Assembly: GCA_964606065.1 (NCBI GenBank)
Contig: CAZSEX010000004.1
Location: 1 to 64,000 of the forward strand
From: JAFGHJ01 sp964606065
GTDB taxonomy: Bacteria; Hydrothermota; UBA3072
Reading direction: 5' to 3'
DNA length: 64,000 nucleotides
In this document: one piece after another, positions 26,030 through 33,145 of the stretch
Layout: the number at the start of each line of letters is the position of its first letter
How positions within the stretch are numbered: position 1 is the stretch's first letter
The notes under the pieces: model-generated
Databases searched by the model: none
Seen by the model: the letters and a program-made list of their open reading frames with translations, nothing else
Told to the model about the DNA's origin: nothing
Translations under genes and position numbers: made by a program

Positions 26030-27181
26030 TTAATTAAGACGCAAAACATTTTTCAATAGTTCGGAGTATTCGATTCCCAAATTTTTCCAGGAGTAAGTTG
26101 AATAGTCGGAAATAGGTTTAAACAAATGAGGTTGTTCAATGATTTTTAGTATAGAATGAGCAAAAGATTCGGGTTCGGGATCGCAAATCAATCCTGAGGA
26201 ACCTATTAGATTTTTTATTTCTTTATTTTTTGTTATTGCTATGATAGGTATTCCGGTACGCAGATATTGGTAAAGTTTTCCGGGTACCAGCCATTGGTCT
26301 TCTCTTTCGGTTCCTCCTATGAGGATTAACAAGTCCGATTTCATGAGTTCGGATATGGCGTCTCTATGTGGCAAGTATCCGGTTGTAGTAAAGTTTATCA
26401 ATCCGATTTCGTTTGCTCTTTTTTTTAAGTTTTCTATTATTGAAGGTCCTATATATTTAAGGACGATTCTTTTGCGAAGCGCGGGTTTTTCTGAAAAAAG
26501 CTTTTCCAAACCATCGAAAATCGGATCCGGATCGAAGGTATTATTAAAAGAACCCATGTAAGTTAAAGTAAACTTATCTGTCTTATCTCTTTTTATATAT
26601 TTCGGGAAAAGTTTTTCGTCGAAGCCATTTCGTATTAAATGAATTTTATTTTTGCTCGCGGGATATTGAGTTTTCAGGTAGTTACCTATTTTTTCTGTTA
26701 CGGTTACCACCGCATCAGCTTTGTCCAAATATTTTTTTTCGATTTTTTTAGCGAGGTTTTCTTCGGCTTTAAAAAAGTATTCTCCGAGGTAACTGCCTGT
26801 CCATTGATCTCTGTAATCTATAACGCAGGGGGTTTTTTTATTTATGAATGATGTTAATGCGGTAGAGAAGGGAGGACATGAAATCACAATTATGTCAGCT
26901 TTTTTTAATTTTTTCCATAAAAAGGGCAGCCAGAAGACTTTGTTGTCGGGAAAGGAGAAACAATCGCGTTTCCCCGCTCCCGGCGGTGAAATTCTTCCGG
27001 GCAGTATATGAAGAGGATCGGGACAAAAGGATCTTATAATGTTTAAATTATACGGTTTAAAAGATTCCGTGTCTTTGGGATAATTGTAAGGCGAATAAGG
27101 CGCATAAATATCGACATCCCACCCGAGTTCTTTTAAAACTTTTGGGATATTATATAACCTTTGTACCCCCCCCATTCCCAT
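26030..27181 (-). CDS. Glycosyltransferase, group 1 (GT4-like), start codon problematic
   Basis: A GT-B fold glycosyltransferase of the cytoplasm or inner membrane face, probably for surface polysaccharide. The N-terminal GGVQRLYNIPKVLKELGWDV and the C-terminal nucleotide-sugar part (SDLLILIGGTEREDQWLVPGKLYQYLRTG) are typical. The first usable ATG is 27181, but the frame continues upstream in good family sequence (KVCWVTYYFPPMG), the normal first strand of the fold. AGGAG at 27236-27232 is correctly spaced for a start at 27223-27221, where the codon is GTA instead of GTG or ATG. Either the start was mutated, there is a base error, or a rare start is used. It stands 67 bp after the stomatin gene. 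Confidence 0.82.
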   Translation of the reverse strand: MGMGGVQRLYNIPKVLKELGWDVDIYAPYSPYNYPKDTESFKPYNLNIIRSFCPDPLHILPGRISPPGAGKRDCFSFPDNKVFWLPFLWKKLKKADIIVISCPPFSTALTSFINKKTPCVIDYRDQWTGSYLGEYFFKAEENLAKKIEKKYLDKADAVVTVTEKIGNYLKTQYPASKNKIHLIRNGFDEKLFPKYIKRDKTDKFTLTYMGSFNNTFDPDPIFDGLEKLFSEKPALRKRIVLKYIGPSIIENLKKRANEIGLINFTTTGYLPHRDAISELMKSDLLILIGGTEREDQWLVPGKLYQYLRTGIPIIAITKNKEIKNLIGSSGLICDPEPESFAHSILKIIEQPHLFKPISDYSTYSWKNLGIEYSELLKNVLRLN

Positions 27182-27248
27182 AGGAGGAAAGTAGTATGTG
27201 ACCCAGCAAACTTTTCGTTTTACTGCTCTATCTCCTGTTTACCTATTT

Positions 27249-28043
27249 TTAATCTTTTTCTATTGATTTCTCCGGAGATATGTTTGTTTCTCCGCCTTTT
27301 ATTAAATTAAGAAAAGGCTTAAAAAGATCCATAGGTATAGGGAATACGGTTGTCGAGTTATTTTCGGCGGCGATATCGTTTAATGTTTGAAGGTATCGCA
27401 ACTGCAGCGTAATCGGAGATTGCTCCATTAGTTTCGCGGCTTCGACCAGTTTTTCCGCGGCTTGATATTCGCCCATGGCGTTGATTATCTTCGCTCTTCT
27501 GTCTCTTTCGGATTCCGCCTGACGCGCCATCGCTCTTTGCATATCTTGAGGTAAATCGACGTGTTTTATCTCCACGGTGCTTACCTTTATTCCCCATGGG
27601 TCTGTTTCTTTGTCGATGACATTCTGAAGCTCCTTGTTGAGTTTTTCTCTTTCGGATAAGAGTTCATCTAATTCCGCGCCGCCTACAACACTTCTGAGAG
27701 TTGTTTGTGAAATCTGCGACGTGGCAAACTTATAATTTTCGATTTCGATTATTGCCTTCTCGGGATCCATAACTCTGAAATAAACAACCGCGTTAACTTT
27801 CACGGAGACGTTGTCTCTGGTTATTACATCCTGAGCCGGAACATCATGAGTGACGACCCGCAGGCTGACGCGAGCGATTTTCTCGAAACCCGGAATAATA
27901 AGAACGAATCCCGGTCCTCTTACTCCTACGAATCTTCCGAGTCGAAAGACGACGCCTCTTTCATATTCCTGGAGTATGTTTATCGCGTTAGCTAAAATTA
28001 TTAATACAACAACTGCTATTCCTATTATCAAACCACTGCCCAA
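27249..28043 (-). CDS. Stomatin-like SPFH/band 7 protein (slipin)
   Basis: A 264-residue membrane-anchored protein. One N-terminal transmembrane helix (residues 4-20) is followed by the SPFH domain (EYERGVVFRLGRFVGVRGPG, VSVKVNAVVYFRV) and a helical region with ARQAESERDRRAKII. Such proteins form ring-like oligomers that organise membrane domains. It sits one base after the NfeD-type protease gene, the conserved pairing in which NfeD proteases act on stomatins. Full length, nothing missing. Confidence 0.93.
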   Translation of the reverse strand: MGSGLIIGIAVVVLIILANAINILQEYERGVVFRLGRFVGVRGPGFVLIIPGFEKIARVSLRVVTHDVPAQDVITRDNVSVKVNAVVYFRVMDPEKAIIEIENYKFATSQISQTTLRSVVGGAELDELLSEREKLNKELQNVIDKETDPWGIKVSTVEIKHVDLPQDMQRAMARQAESERDRRAKIINAMGEYQAAEKLVEAAKLMEQSPITLQLRYLQTLNDIAAENNSTTVFPIPMDLFKPFLNLIKGGETNISPEKSIEKD

Positions 28044-28044
28044 T

Positions 28045-29313
28045 TTATACCTCCTTTTTTTTGACTTTTAATCTTAATCCATTAACTTCTACAACTTCTA
28101 TTTCTGTGCCGTTTTTTATTTTTTTATCGGATACCGCGTTCCAGTATTCACCTCTTATAAACACCTTTCCGCCTTTCGAGTTTATATCGCTGACAGCTTT
28201 CCCTGTTTTTTCGGTTAATCCTTCCTTCCCGCTTGTGGGTTTTGCCCTCATCGCTTTTACTGCGGCGCCTAACGCGAATATAAGGAAAGCGGCAGTTGTT
28301 CCCACCACTGCAAAAATTAAAGGTTTGGAAATTTGCAGGAACGGAAGGTCGGAATTTATTAGCATCATCGAGCCTATGGACATCGATACAATACCTCCTA
28401 TAGTTAAAGGTCCGTATGTGGGAGTTAAAACTTCCATAACAAACATTGCAATGCCGAGTATTATTAAAGCTACACCCGCGTAATTTATAGGAAGAGTTTG
28501 AAATGAGTAGAAAGCCAGAATTAAACAGAGTGCGCCTAAAAGACCGGGAATTATTGCTCCCGGACTTCTTATTTCGAATATCAGACCGTATACTCCGACG
28601 ATGAACAAGATATAAGCAATATTTGGGTTTGAAATTAATTTTAGAAATTCTTCTCTGAAGTTCATAGGTATATTTTCCCTTTCTGCATCTTTTGTAACTA
28701 ATTGTTTCACACCTCCGGGTAATTCTACTTTTGTACCGTGAATTTTTTCCAGTAATTCGTCGACCGATGAAGCAAGAAAATCGATTATACCTAATTCCAG
28801 AGCCTCTTCAGCTGTCGCGGAGACGGATTCTCTGACTGCTTTTTCCGCCCATTCTATGTTTCTATTTCTTTTTTTTGCTATTCCTCGTAAGTAAGCAGCC
28901 GCGTCTTCAGTAGCTTTTTCCATCATTGTATCATCCGGTTTTTTTTCTTCGCCCCCTCCTATGCCTTGAGGCGATATTGCCACCGGGTGAGCCGCCCCTA
29001 AATTTGTTCCCGGAGTCATTGCCGCTATGTGAGCCGCGTAGGTTAAAAAAACTCCTGCTGAAGCATCGCTTGCTCCTGAAGGATGTACATAGATAACTAT
29101 CGGAACGTTGGAGTTTAATTCGTCTTTAACGATTTCTCGCATAGCATCCATAAGTCCGCCGGGTGTATCAAGTAAGAAAACTATTGCTTCGGCATTTGTA
29201 TCTCCGGCTTTTTCTATAACTCTTTCCACATAACTTGCAGTTATGGGGCTTATAACCCCTTCAATATTACCTATAATAACGGTACTGCTGAAAAGCCATA
29301 ATATTAAATTCAT
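28045..29313 (-). CDS. NfeD-family membrane protease (ClpP-class serine protease)
   Basis: A 422-residue long-form NfeD. A short N-terminal hydrophobic segment is followed by a ClpP-like protease domain (LDTPGGLMDAM, then PSGASDASAGVFL with candidate nucleophile Ser85; candidate general base Lys133 in MMEKATEDAAAYLRG). Several transmembrane helices follow (about 225-345), then the C-terminal OB-fold (GKVFIRGEYWNAVSD). Known relatives cleave the hydrophobic tail of partner stomatins, and the stomatin gene lies immediately downstream. The start is close to the end of an upstream repeat-rich gap. Confidence 0.92.
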   Translation of the reverse strand: MNLILWLFSSTVIIGNIEGVISPITASYVERVIEKAGDTNAEAIVFLLDTPGGLMDAMREIVKDELNSNVPIVIYVHPSGASDASAGVFLTYAAHIAAMTPGTNLGAAHPVAISPQGIGGGEEKKPDDTMMEKATEDAAAYLRGIAKKRNRNIEWAEKAVRESVSATAEEALELGIIDFLASSVDELLEKIHGTKVELPGGVKQLVTKDAERENIPMNFREEFLKLISNPNIAYILFIVGVYGLIFEIRSPGAIIPGLLGALCLILAFYSFQTLPINYAGVALIILGIAMFVMEVLTPTYGPLTIGGIVSMSIGSMMLINSDLPFLQISKPLIFAVVGTTAAFLIFALGAAVKAMRAKPTSGKEGLTEKTGKAVSDINSKGGKVFIRGEYWNAVSDKKIKNGTEIEVVEVNGLRLKVKKKEV

Positions 29314-29654
29314 AAAACTATAATACTAAAATCGAATATGTAAGTCAACCCTGTTTCGTTTTGACCTTAATTCGATTTGTTATATTTGTTAGGGGAGTGT
29401 GGAAAATGAAGTCTCAAAATTAATCGAAATTTAAAAATCAAATATCAAAATAGAAAATTACAAATCAAAGTTCAAAAAGAAAATTTGCCGCGGATTAACA
29501 CGGATATACACAGATAAAAAAATTAAAATTTTCTTTGTTGTTTAAAAAAAATTATATTATGAGGGGGTGGAAAAATCCGTGAATATCTGTGCGAATCTGT
29601 GGCTAAAAAAAATATTTTGCTTTTTAATTTTTGGCATTTAATTTGTATTCGTAC
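29314..29654. other. Intergenic region with low-complexity phrases
   Basis: Nothing coding is seen. It contains AAAATCAAATATCAAAATAG-like A-rich direct repeats (about 29414-29480) and two patches like ACACGGATATACACAGATA (about 29500 and 29580) in opposite orientation, of the recurring intergenic phrase type. Confidence 0.55.
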
Positions 29655-29684
29655 TTGACATCTGAAAAAGATTTCCTATTATAA
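29655..29684 (+). promoter_or_regulatory. Candidate promoter of the methyltransferase gene, leaderless start
   Basis: TTGACA at 29655-29660 and TTATAA at 29679-29684 (18-base spacer; shifted versions fit 17 or 19). The ATG at 29690 begins five bases after the -10 box and has no ribosome site, implying a leaderless transcript. Confidence 0.5.
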
Positions 29685-29689
29685 ATTTT

Positions 29690-30724
29690 ATGACGGATAA
29701 ACAGTGGGATTTATTGGTTGATATTATAAACGGAAAGAAAGTAGAACCTTTACCGGTGGGTTTTATTATAGACAGTCCATGGTTGCCGAACTGGTTTGGA
29801 ATTTCTATACTTGACTATTATACGAATGATAATTTATGGTTTGACGCGAATATGAAAGCTATAAATGAATTTTCCGATACAATTTTTCTGCCGGGTTTCT
29901 GGTCGGAATATGGTATGTGTACCGAACCATCCGCTTTTGGTACAAAGTGTATATTTCCACAAAACGCGTTTCCCAATCCTTTAAAAATTATAAAGTCTTC
30001 GGATGAAATTAGCGACCTTGAGATTCCGGATCCAGAAAAAGATGGACTTCTTCCGTTTATGCTAAATAGGCTAAAATTGGCTCAACCAAGAATCGAAGAC
30101 GCGGGACATAAAATAAAATTTTCTGTTTCCCGCGGACCTTTAAATATAGCAGGCTTCTTAATGGGAATGACAGAGTTTCTTATGTCTATAAAAACGGAGC
30201 CCGAAAAGGCGCATTCCTTACTAAATAAAATTACAGAGTATTTAAAAAAATGGCATCAGCTTCAAAGAGAAACTTTCCCTTCAATAGATGGTATTCTTAT
30301 TTTGGATGATATAATTGGTTTTATAGGAGAGGAGGATTTTAAAACTTTCGGCCTTCCTTATTTTAAAGAACTCTACCATGCTGATATGATAGTAAAATTT
30401 CTTCATAATGACGCTACTTACAAGTCATCTGTTAAGTATTTAAATGAAATGGGTATCAATCTCTTCAATATGGATTTTAATTCGGATATGAATGAATTAA
30501 AAGAGAAAACAGGCAACAAAGTCACCATGCTTGGTAATATTCCACCAAGGGATGTTCTCGCGAAGGGAAATCCTGATGATGTAAAAGAATCCGTAAAAAA
30601 ATTACTGGATTCCCTTGAGGATAAAACAAGGGTAATCGTTTCCTGCGGAGGCGGCGTGCCGCCGGAGGTGCCGACGGAAAACATTAAAGCGTTTGTGAAA
30701 ACCGTTAAATCATATAAACTGTAA
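29690..30724 (+). CDS. Uroporphyrinogen-decarboxylase-family methyltransferase (MtaA/CmuA-like), paralogue 1
   Basis: A 344-residue URO-D-fold protein. In methyl-transfer systems this family moves methyl groups between a corrinoid protein and another acceptor, using zinc bound by His-x-Cys and a later Cys. Here the first motif is H239-N-D241 (FLHNDA) and the later Cys is C319 (VSCGGGVPPEVP), so one Cys ligand is replaced by Asp. True haem-pathway HemE is unlikely given the corrinoid protein gene 212 bp downstream and the second paralogue after it. Whether it acts as substrate-side or acceptor-side methyltransferase is open. It has its own promoter and probably a leaderless start. Confidence 0.82.
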   Translation: MTDKQWDLLVDIINGKKVEPLPVGFIIDSPWLPNWFGISILDYYTNDNLWFDANMKAINEFSDTIFLPGFWSEYGMCTEPSAFGTKCIFPQNAFPNPLKIIKSSDEISDLEIPDPEKDGLLPFMLNRLKLAQPRIEDAGHKIKFSVSRGPLNIAGFLMGMTEFLMSIKTEPEKAHSLLNKITEYLKKWHQLQRETFPSIDGILILDDIIGFIGEEDFKTFGLPYFKELYHADMIVKFLHNDATYKSSVKYLNEMGINLFNMDFNSDMNELKEKTGNKVTMLGNIPPRDVLAKGNPDDVKESVKKLLDSLEDKTRVIVSCGGGVPPEVPTENIKAFVKTVKSYKL

Positions 30725-30936
30725 ATAGAATTAATTAAAGTTTCGAGTTCCGAGTAAAAAAACAGAAATAAAAACTTTGTGGTCTTTGTGTCTTTGTGTG
30801 AGAATATTTTTTGGTGATGCGGGTTCATAACAGTCATTGACAAAACTAAGAAAAGCAGTAGTTTTATTTTGATTGATAATAAGGAGCACTTGGAAATTAT
30901 TATTGTAAATCATATTTAATTTGAAGAGGAGGAGTC

Positions 30937-31578
30937 GTGTCTGTACTGGAAAAATTAAAGGAAAGCGTAATTGCCGGCGATGAGGCTAAAGCTGTCGAAT
31001 ATACAAAACAAGCTCTTGATGAAGGTATTGATGTAGAAAAAATATTGAATGACGGATTTATACCCGGGATGGATGTTGTGGGCGATTTGTTTCAAGCTAA
31101 TGAAATTTATGTTCCCGAGATGTTGATTTCCGCGAAAGCTATGAAAGCGGGTATGAAAATATTGGAGCCACTGTTGACCAAAGCGGGTGTTAAACGTGTA
31201 GGAAAGGTTGTTATAGGAACGGTAAAAGGCGATTTACACGATATAGGAAAGAACCTTGTAGCAATGATGCTGGAAGGTGGTGGGTTTGAAGTAATAGACG
31301 CGGGAGTCGATGTTTCGTCACAAAAATTTATTGACCTGGTTAAAGAAAACGAACCCGACATTCTCTGCCTTTCTGCTTTGCTAACTACAACAATGGGTGA
31401 AATGAAAAATGTGGTAGACAACTTTAAAGAGAAAGGGTTGCGGGATGATATTAAGATAATGGTCGGTGGTGCTCCGTTAAGTGAGGAGTACGCAAGAGAA
31501 ATTGGTGCTGATGGTTACTCAACCGACGCAGCTTCCGCGGTTCGTTTGGCGAAAAAATTGGTAGGCATGCAGGCGTGA
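30937..31578 (+). CDS. Methyltransferase corrinoid-binding protein (MtbC/MtaC-like)
   Basis: A 213-residue corrinoid protein. The N-terminal helical cap domain (about 1-85) is followed by the B12-binding Rossmann domain with DLHDIG (His101 as lower cobalt ligand), the S-x-L segment LSALLTT and VGGAPL. It shuttles methyl groups between two methyltransferases. It starts at GTG after GAGGAGGAG and overlaps the next methyltransferase gene by four bases, so both are translated together. The substrate methyl donor cannot be read from this protein. Confidence 0.93.
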   Translation: MSVLEKLKESVIAGDEAKAVEYTKQALDEGIDVEKILNDGFIPGMDVVGDLFQANEIYVPEMLISAKAMKAGMKILEPLLTKAGVKRVGKVVIGTVKGDLHDIGKNLVAMMLEGGGFEVIDAGVDVSSQKFIDLVKENEPDILCLSALLTTTMGEMKNVVDNFKEKGLRDDIKIMVGGAPLSEEYAREIGADGYSTDAASAVRLAKKLVGMQA

Positions 31579-32600
31579 AAAGACTCATAGATTTAGCAAA
31601 AAGTTTATATTCTGAGAATAGTCGTTTGGTTGCTCCTTTGCTTGGCTTTCCGGGTGTTAAAATGGCTCGTTCGAGTATAAAACTCGCTCAGCAGAATTAT
31701 GAAGAGCATTTTAAAGTGGTTAGTGCTCTGGTTGATAGTTTTAAACCGGATATGCAGTTTGTTCTTATGGATCTTTCGGTAGAGGCGAATGCCCTGGGGC
31801 TTGATACTCTTTTTCCCCCGAATGATTCGGCCACCGTTATGAAAAAACATGGTGAATTTGGTATGGATGAGTTGACTTCGCTCAAGAATATTAAGTTCGG
31901 TAGTGATAGCAGGCTGTTGGGTTATGTTAAGACTGTCGAATTAATGAAACAAAACTTCCCATCGGATGTAAAAGTCGGAGCTTATGTTACGGGTCCTTTT
32001 ACTCTCGCCGGTCTTATAATCGGCGCTGAGGAGGCGGGTCTAATGGCTGTTAGAGATCCGGAAAAACTCGGAGAGATTTGCGCCTTTACAACCGAATGTA
32101 TAATAAAATATGCCAAACTTCTTCTTTCTGCGGGAGCTTTTGCGATTTGTGTGTTAGAACCGAGTGGGGTAATGCTCGGTCCTTCTCATTTTGAGAGATT
32201 TTCTTCGGTGAATGTAAAGAAAATCGCTGGAGTTTGTCACAATGCTGATGCAAATTGCGTATATCATGTTTGCGGTAACAGTATGCACCTTATAGAAAAA
32301 ATGGCGGATTCGGAAGTGGACGGTTTAAGTCTCGATTCTAAGGATGTCGGAGTGAACCTTACGGAGGTTGCCGGAAAAATACCTGATGACGTAGTTATAA
32401 TTGGCAATATGAGCCCAACAAAGACAATCCTTTACGGCAGTCCAGAAGAAGTGAAAGAAGAGGTAAAAGATTTGCTTTATTCCATGAATCCATTCCCCAA
32501 TTATGTTTTGAGCACAGGTTGCGACCTTCCATCGGAAACCCCGCTTGATAATATATCGGTTTTTATGGAAACCGGACGCAATTATGTTATTTGTGGTTAA
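31575..32600 (+). CDS. Uroporphyrinogen-decarboxylase-family methyltransferase (MtaA/CmuA-like), paralogue 2
   Basis: A 341-residue URO-D-fold methyltransferase with the canonical zinc ligands His231-x-Cys233 (YHVCGN) and Cys316 (STGCDLPSETP). Translationally coupled to the corrinoid protein (overlap 31575-31578), it is the likely direct partner of it. Paralogue 1 upstream has the altered H-x-D form, so the two probably face different methyl donors or acceptors. Possible substrates include methoxylated sugars or aromatics from plant matter; this is inference. Confidence 0.86.
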   Translation: MKRLIDLAKSLYSENSRLVAPLLGFPGVKMARSSIKLAQQNYEEHFKVVSALVDSFKPDMQFVLMDLSVEANALGLDTLFPPNDSATVMKKHGEFGMDELTSLKNIKFGSDSRLLGYVKTVELMKQNFPSDVKVGAYVTGPFTLAGLIIGAEEAGLMAVRDPEKLGEICAFTTECIIKYAKLLLSAGAFAICVLEPSGVMLGPSHFERFSSVNVKKIAGVCHNADANCVYHVCGNSMHLIEKMADSEVDGLSLDSKDVGVNLTEVAGKIPDDVVIIGNMSPTKTILYGSPEEVKEEVKDLLYSMNPFPNYVLSTGCDLPSETPLDNISVFMETGRNYVICG

Positions 32601-32804
32601 AGGGTTAATCCTTATATATATATAGGTTCAATATTCTGGAACAATACGGTTTCCGAATTCCAAAACAGGAAAATTGATGTTTTTTTGATAATATATGAGG
32701 CAATCTCTTTTGTAAAATAAAAAAAACGATAATAGGGTTGGGGGGATGGGTAATCTTGTGTTTTACAACTGTAATCTGACAATAAAAAAATAAAAATTTT
32801 ACCC

Positions 32805-32833
32805 TTGACAATTATTCTGTAACTTATTATAAT
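32805..32833 (+). promoter_or_regulatory. Consensus promoter of triad 1
   Basis: TTGACA (32805-32810), 17-base spacer, TATAAT (32828-32833): a perfect sigma70-type promoter. It lies ~310 bases before the TonB receptor and leaves a ~300-base leader. No credible gene exists in 32601-32804. Confidence 0.75.
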
Positions 32834-33013
32834 AAAACCTATGAGGGCATGTAAATTAAATATTTCGAGGAATTCATCTGTTTTAATACATGGTTTACAA
32901 TCCATCCAAAAACTGATAATAAAATACGGAAAAGAGCAATTGACGAGGTTGTAAGATTGTATATATTTTTTACCCTGTAAATTAATGAGTTCACTGGAAT
33001 TAAGGAGGTAGTA

Positions 33014-33145
33014 ATAAGGATTAGAGGGAAACCGGAGTTTAAAGTATTTTCGGCAAAAATAAAACTGTTTGTCAGGCAATATTTACTTCAAGCAACTTTT
33101 TTAGTCTATTGTTTTGTAAACCTTAATGGAAGGAGGTTTTTATGA
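33014..33145 (+). other. Possible leader ORF of triad 1, ending inside the receptor start (no standard start codon)
   Basis: An open frame runs to a TGA at 33143-33145 that overlaps the receptor ATG (ATGA). Its C-terminus (YCFVNLNGRRFL) resembles that of the leader ORF before triad 2 (YCFLTLNKRRFS), and both contain an F-K-x-F near the beginning. AAGGAGG at 33002-33008 precedes it, but the codons at a suitable distance are ATA or ATT, not ATG/GTG/TTG. Part of the likeness is simply the shared ribosome site of the receptor. Coding status is uncertain. Confidence 0.3.

Noticed and set aside
29690..32600. URO-D-family proteins as haem-pathway HemE
   Set aside because: Zinc-type His/Cys motifs and coupling to a corrinoid protein fit methyltransferases, and two copies would be unusual for HemE.
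32764..32773. TACAACTGTA, a BlaI/CopY-like operator half pair
   Set aside because: Single occurrence, not repeated before triad 2, and no such repressor gene nearby; too little to call.
32612..33079. 155-codon minus-strand frame upstream of triad 1
   Set aside because: AT-rich low-complexity translation over a consensus promoter and leader; no ribosome site or family resemblance.
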